From NCBI GenBank assembly GCA_037043455.1, contig JAWPHD010011016.1, positions 1 through 64,000 of the forward strand: a stretch of 64,000 bases of DNA, given 5' to 3'. The notes below the pieces were generated by a model that did no database searches, was not told the origin of the DNA, and saw only the letters and a list, made by a program, of their open reading frames with translations. Origin of the DNA: Cyrtodaria siliqua. Taxonomy: Eukaryota; Mollusca; Bivalvia; Adapedonta; Hiatellidae. The translations under genes and the position numbers were made by a program. This document shows positions 45,101 to 56,988 of the stretch, one piece after another. Position 1 is the stretch's first letter. Each line of letters opens with the position of its first letter.

Positions 45101-46490
45101 CTTCTAGTGAATACAAGAAAATCGGTAGAACCAATGGACGCTCCCTGAAATGTATCCTCAACTTATCATATGGCCTTGTATCCAATTTGCAGTTCCATTA
45201 GTAGTTTATGCTCCGGATAAAACGTCTAAGTATAAAACTACAAACAGCAATAACTCTAATTTGAATAAAGACAGAGTTACGGTTCTTGCACTCTATCATT
45301 GTGTGAAGTTTCATTGCAGTCCCATGAGTAGTTTTGAAAATATGTTCCGGACAAAAATTCTAAATATAAAATTACAAGGGCAATAACTCTAATTTGAATG
45401 AAGACAGAGTTACGGTTCTTGCACTTCCCCTCATTGCCCTCTATCATTGTGTGATGTTTCATTGCAGGCCCATCAGTAGTTTTGAAGATATGCTCCTGAC
45501 AAAAATTCTAAGTATAAAATTACAAAGGGCAATAACTCTAATTTGAATGAAGACATCGTTACGGTTCTTGCACTCTGCACTTCCTCTCATTGCCCTCTAT
45601 CATTGTGTAACGTTTCATTGCAGTCCCATCAGTAGTTTTGAAGAAATGCTCCTGACAAAAATTCTAAGTATAAAATTACAAAGGGCAAAAACTCTAATTT
45701 GAATATTGACATAGTTACAGTTCTTGCACTCTGCACTTCCTCACACTGCACTCTATAACTATGTGAATTTCATTTTAGTCCCATCAGTAGTTTTCCAGAT
45801 ATGCTCCAGACAAAAGTGTGACGGACGGACAAAAATTCGAAGTATAAAAAGGGCAATACCTCAAATTTGAAGAATGACAGAGTTACAGTTCTTGCACTCT
45901 GTACTTCCTCTCATTGCACTCTATAATTGTGTGAAGTTTCATTTTAGTCATTTCAGTAGTTTTCCAGATATGCTCCAGACAAAAGTGTGACGGACGAACG
46001 GACAAAAATTCGAAGTATAAAATTATAAAGGGCAATAACTCTAATTTGAAGGATGATAGAGTTACGGTTCTTGCACTCTGCACTTCCTCTCATCGCCCTC
46101 TATCATTGTGTCACTCCAGTCCTTTTGAAGATATGTTCCGAACAAAAATTTGAAGTATAACATTACAAAGGGCAATTACTCTAATTGGACCGAAGAAACA
46201 GTTACGGTTCTTGCATTCTGCATTTCCACTCATTGCCCTCTATTATTGTGTGAAGTTTCATAACAGTCCCATCAGTTGTTTTCAAGATATGTTCCGGACT
46301 AAAGTATGAGGGATGGACGGACCAGTATAAAATTACAAAGGGCAATAACCCAAATTTGAATGATGACAGAGTTACGGTTCTTGCACTCTGCACTTCCTCT
46401 CATTGTCCTCCATCATTATGTGAAGTTTCACTGCAGTTCCACCAGTAGTTTGGAAAATATGTTCCGGACAAACATAGTTAACCCTTAACC
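45101..46490 (+). repeat. Tandem repeat of about 135-180 bp, eight copies
   Basis: Units contain GAGTTACGGTTCTTGCACTC, CTTCCTCTCATTGCCCTC, GTGTGAAGTTTCATTGCAGT and GGGCAATAACTCTAATTTG. Some carry a GTGACGGACGGAC insert. It shares the GAAGTTTCAT and AACTC modules with the pearl-like elements and is probably such a core without clear ends. Confidence 0.8.
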
Positions 46491-46640
46491 CACTAAGCAC
46501 GACTATAATAGCCTTTGCTTCCATTGAAACTCGCAGGCTGATCAGGGTTTCCAATGTCCAATGCGAGCAGATTTAAAGTGAAAAGGATATTGGATTAATC
46601 AAGCAAGATGCTAAATTTAATGCTTAATACAAACTTCAAG
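46491..46640. repeat. Dispersed repeat fragment, partner at 47.59 kb
   Basis: TTAACCC..AGCCCACTAAG.. type start and GATCAG, GCGAC(T)ATA modules are shared with 47588-47720. At 46637-46662 a solo MITE end GATTGCCACGTGTCCCTTTA follows. Confidence 0.5.
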
Positions 46641-46659
46641 ATTGCCACGTGTCCCTTTA

Positions 46660-47587
46660 ATCAACAGATTTAGAATTGCGTTTCCGTTTCCTTTTATTAT
46701 TTCCATAAATAAGGGAAAAGTTCACCTTGATAACAATCTATATTGTGGCAGGGTATTAATATCAATTTGTTTTTATTTTGTATTAATCTGTTGTTACATT
46801 GTCTCACTTTGTTGTCCTTTGTCAGAGTTAGATATCCCTAGATATCCCTATCCTGTTGTAATCCGCTTATGTTTTATAAATCTCCAGACAATTATCAGTT
46901 CACTTGTGTTCGACATTTTGTCCCGCCTCTATTGTTCCCTGCTGCACTTCAGTAGCGGCCACGGCATGCCGGGTCGTGACCTGGTCAACTGTCCCATAAT
47001 ACATTGCTGCTCGGCAGATGTCACAGATTATATAGATACAATATCAAATAATTCTGTCCTTTGATGAGAGTCGTCCCACCTCTGATTGGTGATTGTCTCG
47101 GCCATTAGAGGACAATTTGTCTTATCAGTCGTATACCAGGGTTGGGAAGGATTAAAAGATGCATGAGCATCAGCCTCTGTGCACGAGGAGGTAATTAACT
47201 CCCCGGCCAACTGTGACCCAATGTCTATTGTCAATAATCATTTGACCAATCTTGCCATCTTGAATAGAAATACAGTATTAAACCCTCCAACACAAAATTA
47301 CGAAGAAAAGGTCCAAGAGGGCCTGAAGATGCTCTACTGGTTAAAATGGTTCCCATTTCATGTAATGAAGTGATGTATGCAATCTAAAAATTAGTTGCAG
47401 ACATGCATAACTTATAATTTGGTGCAAGATATACCTTCTTTTTCAGTTTCATTCCATTACCAAGCAAATTATACTGCTCCTCATTTGGTGAGCAAAACAC
47501 CGTTGATGATATATACACAAGTTCCATTCTAATTCACTTGACAAAACTCCTGCAATCATTTGGTTGACGTTAAACAATGTGCGACTA
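46660..47587. other. No gene recognised
   Basis: A plus-strand 140-codon frame (46642-47064) has no recognisable domain. At 47308-47345 is a fragment of a pearl-like head (GGTCC/GGGCC hairpin, GCTCTACTGGTTAAAA). Confidence 0.35.
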
Positions 47588-47806
47588 TTAACCCTTAGCC
47601 CCTTAGCCCACTAAGGGCGACTACAATAGCTTTTGCATAAATGGTAAACCCAGATCAGCCTGCGAGTAATGTCCGGCTGCTCAACAGTCATTTCTCCAAA
47701 ACACCCCTTGTAACATAAACGGAATGGACTAAATTCAAAGAAAGGATAGTCCATCATACATTCATAGCGGATTAATGGTTAAATAGCGCATAACCAGCCC
47801 CAAATC

Positions 47807-48060
47807 CAGTCACATGACGATGTTAAATTATCAAAAAACGTGACGTCATTTAGTTTTAGTTTAAAGCATTTGTCAGAAAAATGTCAAAAACACTGAAATG
47901 CATTAGAAACGAGTTAACCAGTATTGAAATGTTGACTTGTATATCAGTCGTTTAACAGTCACAAATCATGTTTAACTGCTCCGCTAACGCATCGCCTTTA
48001 AACAAAATTTGCGACCATTAAACGATTGTTGTACCATCGCAAAATTCAAAATTTTAATAC
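47807..48060. repeat. Dispersed repeat with TGACGTCA, partner of 2.0-2.17 kb
   Basis: Related to the repeat in the last UTP6 intron in opposite orientation. Ends in GCGAC / GTCGC-like sequence and CAAAATTCAAAATTTT. Probably a non-autonomous DNA element. Confidence 0.55.
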
Positions 48061-48080
48061 AGTTTACACTTTATTCTATT

Positions 48081-48549
48081 ACAGGGTTTTCCTAGAGGGA
48101 CTGCCACCCTATCGGCACATACCACCATGCAAAACAAGCGCCGGCACATAAAAATTGTCAAGCGCCTCTTTAAAAAAAAAGCAAACAAAATAAATAAAAC
48201 ATAATAAATTTAGCAAATTTGATGTAGAACACAAAGTGCTTTTACCAAAAATTCATCTGGACGAAAATGGGCCTGTGCAACTGTATGAATTGACGCAACA
48301 AACACCATAACGTAACCTGAATCTAGACCGATTTGGTACTCTGTGGTTACACGTAGTTAAGTACTATCACGCAGACGCTTGTCATTCAGTCTTCAACAAT
48401 AAAGCAAGCGCCTCAATCATATTGACCGAAGCCTATAGGGGAGGTAACTCTCCTCCAACATACGGGTTCCATTGTCAAAATGGTATAAAAAAGAGCAAAA
48501 TAACGGATTTGCACTGCCACTCTATAATTTCTAGACGGGAGAACCCTGT
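48081..48549. mobile_element. 469-bp MITE, ACAGGGTT ends
   Basis: Left ACAGGGTTTTCCTAGAGG and right CTAGACGGGAGAACCCTGT are imperfect inverted repeats. ATT flanks both sides, a possible 3-bp duplication. Superfamily uncertain; no transposase. Confidence 0.6.
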
Positions 48550-49839
48550 ATTATGTGGTCACACATAAATTCATGACCTTGATCTGTGACCTTGAATAAC
48601 ATGTGACCTCAAATTGTGGCAAGACACACTGGCTAATGATGATACAAACACCTTTGCGTTGTTTCATCCAGAATAGTAGATACCGACCGGTTACAAAAAC
48701 CGCACATTCATGACAATGAAATCATTGCATATGACATTGACCTTATTTGGTAAACATCAGTCGTTATCTCGAGCAGTTCTGGAGTTATCAAAAGTAACTA
48801 ACATGACCTGAACCTTGAAAATATGACACTGAATTTAAACATATCAGGGTCTAGTGACGATACATACATGCACACATCAATTTTATCTCAAATATAAGCT
48901 AAACATCAAAATCTGATACCACAGTTCAAGGGCTGTAACTCGTGCACATACAAGTTGATTATGCTTAGGGTCAAACCCGGTATGTTTGGACATCTTTTTC
49001 TTCCGGTGCTTGTTTTGACACATATCTGTGTTAAAAAATATTTTTTTATCCGACAAACATAACACGTGACTGGCTGCTTTAAGGTATCTTGCAAAAGGAG
49101 TAATTCTGAAAATAATTCTGCAAATATTCAAGTGAGATTACTCAGGTATTGTCATTCTGCAGTGTTTTCACACCTTTTGCAAAATGCATTCCTCATGCAA
49201 ATTATAATATTTTCTAAATACTTTCCTAGTGAGTTTTACTGTGTGCATTTTGCTAGGATTCTGTCAAATTACTTTTAGTTTATATACCAGATGACAATGG
49301 CCCCTTCAAAAAAGAAGAAACTACAAACTCCCCCCTCACCCAAATACCCAAACCACACTACGTGGTCCTGACTTAATTCCATTAAGCGATGGGAAAGCTT
49401 ATTATAACCCATATTTCGACAATAAAACACGTTTAAAAACATTTCTTACTGAAAAAATGAGATAAAATTACTTGTTTTAGTTTTACAATATGCAAACTTT
49501 TTAAGTCGAAATTAAGGTTTTATTTCATACCCCCAGCCAACCTCGTTTTCACTTCTTTGAGAAACGCTTCTTTGAGGATGGGGTATGAATGTTAATGCTC
49601 GGAACACATAATGAAACACATATCTCAACATTAGATTAATCAAAATAACTCAACCAGCATCAGACATTGATTAAACTCACACCAGATGATATACGTGTCT
49701 GAGACTCGGTCCAATTGATTAAAAGTTTCTTTGAATGCCAAGTACTTTAGATGACATCATAGACAAAATACACCAAAATCTCACATAAAATGCTTGAAAG
49801 ATTGGATTTATTTGTTACTTAAATTCTCACGTGACACTC
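48550..49839. other. No gene recognised
   Basis: AT-rich with short frames; the minus-strand frames near 48.9-49.1 kb have no known domain. Confidence 0.35.
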
Positions 49840-49945
49840 CTTATCTGGAAGTAAATGGAGAGTGAGCGTGGAATGTTCATTCCTGTTGGCGCCATATATC
49901 CTTTTTGTGTCGGTGCGTGGTAAAGCCCCAATTTAACTCAACTCA
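49840..49945 (-). repeat. Dispersed repeat, inverted copy of 62.33 kb
   Basis: GGAATGTTCATTCCTGTTGG, CGCCATATA and TTTTTGTGT..GTGCG appear inverted at 62330-62440. The end near 49945 reads TTAACTCAACTCAGC, the inverse of the GAGTTGAATT start there. Confidence 0.65.
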
Positions 49946-50797
49946 GCTACCACACGCAACAGAACAGAAGGCCCCAGAAAGGATATATAAAGGGGTTCCA
50001 CAAATTACAGAATGTAGACTCCTTTACCTGGTCATTATAACCCCAGTGTGAAGTGCTGGTCATTTCAAATACAATTTTCAAATGGATGTCACCATGAAAC
50101 AAATTGTCCAAAATATTGAACCATAAAAATGTCAAGCAAGATCACACTGCCTCTCTAAAAGCTATTGTCGCAATCAATAGAATCATCCCTGCTTTAGAAT
50201 GTGTGCAAATTACAGCATTAAAATGCTCATTAGCAAGGATATGACCAGGACTATTGCAACTTCACCAATGAGCTAACATGAATTTGCAGGGAACTTGTTC
50301 AATCACACTCCAGAATCCTGTAAATGACGTTACTTATAATTGTTCCCAAACAAACGAGCTGCAGCAGTTAGTCCCTGCAGTTTAGGTGCCAAATAAACGA
50401 CAATAGTAATGTTTCTAACTGAAGTCCAGTGAGACTGTATAATTAATCTGGCAAGTAATAGGAACCCATATAGGGGTAATCACCCATATAGGGGTAATCT
50501 GCCTGGAGACATGATAAAAGCTGCTCTTTGTAATAATAATCTTATTGTTTGTTATCAGACGTTTTGTTTATTTTCACATAAATACACAGCTTGTTAAATT
50601 CCAAAATTGGAAATTATTAAAATTTGCCATCATAAAAATTGGCAAATAAATGAGTGATGGCAAATGTTTGACGGCAAAACACTTGCCGTCACATGTCATA
50701 TGCAAACAAATTCTGTCAATTTGTCTAAATGAGCAAATTGTTTTCCGCTAGGCCAAACCGAGGGAAATGTTTGCCCTTAACAGCAAGTATTTGCCGC
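49946..50797. other. No gene recognised
   Basis: Unique-looking DNA with one 19-bp local duplication (CCCATATAGGGGTAATC, 50466-50502). Nothing else defined. Confidence 0.35.
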
Positions 50798-50809
50798 AAA
50801 TGAGGGCTC

Positions 50810-51130
50810 GAGGGCTGGCGTGGCGCAGTCAGTAGCTCGGCAGATTTGTAACCGGAGGCCCCAGGTTCGATCCTCCGTGGTGCCACTGAGTTCCGTCGGT
50901 GTGTTCTTGGGCAAGACACTTTCCCTTAGCCTCGTCCGTCGGATGGGGACGTAAACCGGGCGGTCCCGTGTATCGGTCTATCTCCCTAGCACGTTAAAGA
51001 ACCATAGGAATCTATTCGATAATAAGAGTAGGGCAGGTTCACGGATTCCTATGTATCCTTCCCCTCTCTCTGGAGCGGCTCGAAATAACCTATACTGTGT
51101 TGATGAGCCGTTAAACAACATTCATTCAAT
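50810..51130 (+). mobile_element. Full-length tRNA-derived SINE with 12-bp TSD
   Basis: The head has an A box TGGCGCAGTCAG (50821-50832) and B box GGTTCGATCC (50864-50873). The central domain starts TTGGGCAAGACACTTTCCC and includes GGGGACGTAAACCGGGCGGT. The tail is ATTCATTCAAT with no poly(A). Perfect direct repeats AAATGAGGGCTC flank it (50798-50809 and 51131-51142), the mark of target-primed reverse transcription by a partner LINE. A truncated sister is at 60850-61074. Confidence 0.93.
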
Positions 51131-51142
51131 AAATGAGGGCTC

Positions 51143-51950
51143 CAAATAAGGGTTCCAAACTGAGATACATTCTGTTACTGATGAGTTTAAATCACATGAA
51201 ACTAGTCTAACAGCACACGTCTTTCCATTACCACTCTTCGTCAACCCTTCTTAATTCAGAATAATAACCTTACTCAAGATTTTCTGTCATTCTTATTTTA
51301 TTTTTTTTAATTTAATGTTATATGTTTAGCAAACAATAAGACATCTTCACTTTGGTAGCTAGCATTTTGTACCTTTCAGAATTCCTGCCATTGTAATACA
51401 CACAGGTAATGCATCCAGCTAATTTGGGCAGGTAATTCGGTAATTGTGGGGATTCGTCATCATTTACAAATGATCAGATCCTTCTCTATGGGCTAATGTA
51501 CAACGGTGTGAAATTCGAAGGCAGTAATTAGGGCCCAATTTGCGACAATGAGCGCTGGCCGGGTGGAGATTTCTGTTTGAAGAAGATGGTATTAAGAATA
51601 GCCACCCACCGATGAAATGTCAGAACATATTTGCGGATACCATTTCGTGCAATAATAAACGCGCCATAATTACTGTAATATTAACAGATATTTAAATAAT
51701 TTATTTACCTACCAGCTATAGCACGTGCAATTTGAGACAAGTGCGAGGAAAGAGATACAATAATTGATACCAGAAACCCCGTCAGCTGTTAAGGTTAAAG
51801 CTAATATGATTATCCCTGTCAATGTGCAATGAGAAAGTGGTGGCTTAAATCTTTAAAACTTCTTTATCTATAACAAAACATGAAAATGTTACTGTTGGTG
51901 TGAAACAGAATCACCAAATCTGCATCCATTTGGCCAACGATGAGAAAATT
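51143..51950. other. No gene recognised
   Basis: AT-rich, no supported feature. Confidence 0.35.
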
Positions 51951-51954
51951 AGTT

Positions 51955-52085
51955 TTGCATGGTGTTTTACCTCATTTTTAACAAATGATTTTTTTGTGGT
52001 GGAAGCAGACTACCGGTACCCCATTTTCTATCATGGGTAGAACCAGTACAGTATACCTCCCGCCATACATAGGAATTTACACTTT
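51955..52085 (-). repeat. SINE fragment (family of 19.78 kb)
   Basis: GGTGTTTTACCTCATTTTTA, GTGGTGGAAGCAGAC, CAGTACAGTATACCTCC and CCATACATAGGAAT match the SINE body; the tRNA-like head is absent. Confidence 0.6.
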
Positions 52086-52434
52086 CTCATTTGACAAGAC
52101 GATCATGACAAAAGAAAGCATTGCTGGAAAAACTGATATATAAAGCTATTTGCATAAATTTATGTCTGAGTTACAGAAAATATAATACCCCCTCGTGTTA
52201 TATAAATTATTAGCCATATTAGTATTTTCAGTTTGAAAAGTAGGCATACTCGACGGCAGATCAAGGGAAGGGACAAATAAGCATATGTCAAGAAAGTACT
52301 GGGACGTTATCTCTTAAATCAGAGAATATGAAATCATACATCTTTGGAAAAATAAACTGACCAAGTAATTATATGGTTAAAATCCTGATCTGAATATTTT
52401 TGTTGTTTTGAGTGGTTGTACATGTAATGTTTTT

Positions 52435-52745
52435 AAACAAGAGGTCAATGACCTTGAAGCTCTACTGATAGGTTTTTGATAGCTAGATCAGCATTTCTGT
52501 GAAGTTTCATGAAAATCCGTCAAGTAGTTTCAGAGGAGTAGTCGCTACAAGTTTTCATTATATAACTGTATGTAAACAAAGATGGCCACTGGCGGTCATG
52601 TTTAACATCAAATCAAAATAATTTTTGACAAGGATCAACATCATGTCATATTGATCATTTTAAAAAAAGTTCCATATCAATATCACTTATAGTTTTCAAG
52701 AAGTAGTTGCTACAAACTTGTATTTTGAAAATCTATTTTTAGCCA
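52435..52745 (+). mobile_element. 320-bp-core pearl-like element, copy 4 (truncated)
   Basis: Same head as copies 1-3, then an internal deletion and about one core. It stops in ATTTTTAGCC, where the 20-bp satellite begins at once. No 3' hairpin. Confidence 0.8.
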
Positions 52746-55000
52746 AATAAAAAGCTTCTTCTTATACAAGAATGCTTCATCTCTTACACAAATGCTTCAT
52801 CTCTTACAAATAAGAAGCTTCTTCTTACATGAATGCTTCATCTTTTACAAGAATGCTTCTTCTTATAGAAACAATTCATCTCTTACAAATAAGAAGCTTC
52901 TTCTTACAAGAATGCGTCATCTCTTACAAGAATGCTTCATCTCTTACAAGAATGCTTCTTCTTATAAGAATGCTTCATCTCTTACAAGAATGCTTCTTCT
53001 TACATGAATACTTCATCTCTTACAAGAATGCTTCTTCTTAAAAGAATGTTTCATCTCTTACAATAATGCTTCTTCTTATAGAAACAATTCATCTCTTACA
53101 CAAATGATTCATCTCTTACAAATTAGAAGCTTCTTCTTTCAAGAATGCTTCATCTCTTACAAGAATGCTTATTTTTACAAGAATGCTTTGTCTCTTACAA
53201 TAATGTTTCATCTCTTATAAGAATGCTTCATCTCTTAAAAAAAAGCTTCATCTCTTACAAGAATGCTTCTTCGTACAAGAATGCGTCATCTCTTACAAGA
53301 ATGCTTCATCTCTTACAAGAATGCTTTTCCTTTTACAAGAATGTTTTTCCCCTTACAAGAATGCCTTATATCTTACAAGAATGCTTCGTCTCTTACAAGA
53401 ATGCTTCTTCCCTTATAAGAATGCGTTATCTCTTACAAGACTGCTACTGCTCTTACAAGAATGCTTCTTCTTACAATACTGCTTCATCTCTTACAAGAAT
53501 GAGTCATATCTTACAAGAATGCTTCATCTCTTACAAGAATGCTTTTCCTTTTACAAGAATGTTTTTCCCCTTACAAGAATGCCTTATCTCTTACAAGAAT
53601 GCTTCTTCTCTTACAAGAATGCTTCTTCCCTTATAAGAATGCCTTATCTCTTACAAGACTGCTACTGCTCTTACAAGAATGCTTCTTCTTACAATACTGA
53701 TTCATCTCTTACAAGAATGCTTCTTCTCTTACAAGAATGCTTCTTCCCTTATAAGAATGCCTTATCTCTTACAAGACTGCTACTGCTCTTACAAGAATGC
53801 TTCTTCTTACAATACTGCTTCATCTCTTACAAGAATGAGTCATATCTTACAAGAATGCTTCATCTCTTACAAGAATGCTTTTCCTTTTACAAGAATGTTT
53901 TTCCCCTTACAAGAATGCCTTATCTCTTACAAGAATGCTTCTTCTCTTACAAGAATGCTTCTTCCCTTATAAGAATGCCTTATCTCTTACAAGACTGCTA
54001 CTGCTCTTACAAGAATGCTTCTTCTTACAATACTGATTCATCTCTTACAAGAATGCTTCTTCTCTTACAAGAATGCTTCTTCCCTTATAAGAATGCCTTA
54101 TCTCTTACAAGACTGCTACTGCTCTTACAAGAATGCTTCTTCTTACAATACTGCTTCTTCTCTTACAAGAATATTTTATCTCTAACAAGAATTCTTCCGC
54201 TCTTACAAGAATGCTTCATCTCTTACAACATAGATATAAAACCAGATATAAAGAATGCTTCATCTCTAAAAGAATGCTGCTTCTTACAAGAATGCTTCAT
54301 CTCTTACAAGAATGCTTCATCTCTTACAAGACTGCTACTTCTCTTACAAGAATGCTTCATCTCTTACAAGACTGCTACTTCTCTTACAAGAATGCTTCAT
54401 CTCTTACAAGACTGCTACTTCTCTTACAAGAATACTTCATCTCTTACAAGACTTCTACTTCTCTTACAACAATGCTTCATCTCTTACAAGAATGCTTCTT
54501 TTCTTACAAGAATGCCTTATCTCTTACAACAATGCTACTTCTCTTTCAAGAATGTTTCTTCTCTTAGAAGAATCTTACTTCTCTTACAAGAATGCTTCAT
54601 CTCTAACAAGAATGCTTCTTCTTACAAGAATGCTTCATCTCTTACAAGACTGCTTCATCCCTAACAAGATGCTTCATCTCTAACAAGACGTTTCATCTCG
54701 TACAGGACGGCTAATTCTCTTACAAGAATGCTTCTTCTCTTACAAGAATGCTTCTTCTCTTACGAGAATGCTTCATCTCTTACAAGAATCCTTCATCTCT
54801 AACAAGAATGCTTCTTCTTACAAAAATATTACATCTCTTACAAGAATGCTTCTTCTCTTACACAAGAATGCTTCTTTTTACAAGAAATAATTCTTCTTAC
54901 AAGAATGCTTTATCTCTGACATGAATACTTCATTTCTTACAAGAATGTCTCTTCTTACAAGAATGTCTCTTCTTACAAGAATGTCTCTTCTCGCACAGTT
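52746..55000. repeat. 20-bp satellite with 336-bp higher-order repeat
   Basis: About 110 copies of CTCTTACAAGAATGCTTCAT with an 18-bp form lacking CT. The marker GACTGCTACTGC occurs at 53439, 53657, 53775, 53993 and 54111: spacings alternate 218 and 118, a 336-bp higher-order period. 336 is divisible by three, so a 447-codon frame spans the block; it is not a gene. Confidence 0.95.
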
Positions 55001-55710
55001 TTGATACTTACACATTCTCCCAGACAAATATATAGAGCTGAATTACTATAGACCAATTATGCTTTGTGTCACCTCTTGGAATAATATAAGTGGATTTATC
55101 CAATGACAAAACATGAATTATTGAATATGACATGCACCAGAAGAAAATAGATATATCAAATCAGATCTTAGTTCCAGATAACCGAATTATCGACAAATAA
55201 TCTTTCATTAACTTCACCAATTAAATTAATTATGATATAAAGGGCAATATCACACATTTAAGAATGGAAAATGAGCAAGAAATGGAAACTAATGTCCACA
55301 CAGTCTCTCAGATTTCAGAAAATCAATCTCTTATATCTAGAAAATTATGTTTAAATGTTTTATTGATCATTTATTTCAAGCCAAATTAAGAAATTATCGT
55401 GATTGTTTTAAGTCTGAAACAAGAATTATGGCGCAATATATGATGTGAAATTCAGTTCTCTTTAGGATTTGTTCCAGTATTAGCTGGATCCAGTCTCATT
55501 AATTCCACCCCAATGAGAATTATAATCTTGAAATTACTCATCCAATCAAATTCAACTCTGAAAATCAATTAATAACAGAACGTCAATAATTACCGCATTT
55601 CCCGAAATAGTAGCACCTCCCCTTATGGAAGCACCCAACTCAACTTTTAAAATATTTTTTTTATTATTTTTCTTTTTTATAAGAGTACCCACTTTTTTGA
55701 ATCTTGCATA
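55001..55710. other. No gene recognised
   Basis: AT-rich. A donor-like GTAAGT on the minus strand at about 55012 is preceded by a 33-nt open stretch, too short to assign. Confidence 0.35.
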
Positions 55711-56308
55711 GATAAGATAAGATAAGATAAGATAAGCGACTTTATTTAAAGAGGGTAACATATTTAGTTTAAAACTAATCTTCCACATGGCCCTCTATTA
55801 TTTACAACATTTTCAACAACAATACATGTTTAATATAAAATGACATATCTGATGTACATTTCCAATTAAATCAAGTTCATCATCATCATTTTAGAATATA
55901 TGTTGACTTATGACTTACACACACAATCACATTCACACATGAATTTCTCATTGACAGTGACATTTAGCAAAAAAAAATATATACAGATTAACAATATATG
56001 CTAAAACAAAATAAAAATAAAGTTTAAAAAAACAAACAACAGTTGCAATAAACCAATAATTAAAGAAAACAATTTAAACATTTTTCATTAATTTAATTAA
56101 ATTGCTTTGAAATGCCATTATTGACGATCTGTCTTTAATGTTGGTAGGTAAATTATTCCAAATTTTTGGTCCTGAGTATGTTTAACTTTGTTTAAATATT
56201 TCTTTAATTAGGTTTTGGTATTATGAAATTGTTTGAAGAACATGATCGTGTTATTGTTGTATTTTCATTAACTTGTCTTAATGTGAACATTTCATTGACA
56301 TAAGATGG
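55711..56308 (-). pseudogene. Dead LINE 3' end (RT C-terminus and tail)
   Basis: Read on the minus strand: remnants PSYVNEMF and TTITRSCSSNN, a stop- and frameshift-broken link, then GPKIWNNLPTNIKDRSSIMA and FQSNLIKLMKNV with stop at 56076-56074. The pattern GP..WN.LP..IK....F...L is the usual C-terminus of CR1/L2-like non-LTR ORF2. The 3' UTR runs to an AATAAAGTCGCTTATC end followed by five TTATC units (55735-55711), a microsatellite tail instead of poly(A). Too broken to be active. Confidence 0.75.
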
Positions 56309-56739
56309 AGTTTAACATTATAGAGCCCGGGCGCGACTATTAGGGGATTTATGGTATTCTTTTTTAATTTACAATCAATATTGAGTATATATAGTCCACT
56401 GCGCAAGCCTTGTGGTCATAAATAACAATGTGACATTTGTTTCGCCAACTCACCAATTAGTTCAGTGTGATTATTTATAAACTCTATTGAAGTTGGATCT
56501 ATTTTACTATCAATTTCCCGATTTATAACTTCTGATAATGAAATCATGTTTGTGAGTATAATGGAGAGACATGTAATACCTTAGTCCTGTCTCGCAAGAT
56601 AATGAGGGGATAATTAAGTTGTTAAATTATTGTAAAAAAACTTGACAATCCAATAATATGATCATGTCAGTGCCACTAGAAGCGCATACAACAAACATTC
56701 TATACACAGGAAACAGTATAACCATTATAGTTTCTACCG
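56309..56739. other. No gene recognised
   Basis: On the minus strand a short open stretch (about 56545-56450, ISLSEVINREID...) ends in a donor-like GTGAGT, but it does not resemble UTP6. It could be upstream LINE sequence. Confidence 0.35.
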
Positions 56740-56988
56740 AGACAGTTGGAACAAATGTCATAAAAGTTTTTACCCCACCCCTAGATGATTTCAGTATGAC
56801 CTAACGATCATGTAAAACCCTATTTTATTTCCTGCAGATGTCACATTGGGGCAAGTGTCATGAAAGCTTTTAGAGATGTCACAATGGGACAGATCTCATG
56901 AAATATTGTCCCACCCCTAGAGATGTCACAAAGGGATAAGTGTCATAAAAGTTTTTAAACCCACCTCTGGAGATGTCACCACGGAGCA
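56740..56988 (-). repeat. Inverted, decayed relatives of the 49-bp unit
   Basis: Four to five diverged units of about 50-60 bp (GATGTCAC..GGG.CAAGTGTCATGAAAG, ACCCCACCCCTAGA). Their orientation is opposite to the right-hand flank at 61090-61300. Confidence 0.65.

Noticed and set aside
46642..47064. 140-codon plus-strand frame with hydrophobic stretches
   Set aside because: No homology recognised, no splice or promoter evidence, and it starts in repeat-derived DNA (a MITE end at 46637).
50725..50919. Minus-strand 64-codon frame
   Set aside because: It lies across a SINE head on the opposite strand.
53321..54664. A 447-codon plus-strand frame rich in Leu, Ser, Tyr and Cys
   Set aside because: It is produced by a 20-bp satellite whose 336-bp block is divisible by three; no domain is visible.
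55012..55046. Minus-strand LYIFVWENV followed by GTAAGT, as an upstream UTP6 exon
   Set aside because: Only 33 nt, and the similarity to any UTP6 helix is too weak to separate from chance.
56450..56550. Minus-strand open stretch (SEVINREID...) ending in a GTGAGT donor
   Set aside because: AT-rich, not similar to UTP6, and next to a dead LINE from which it could derive.
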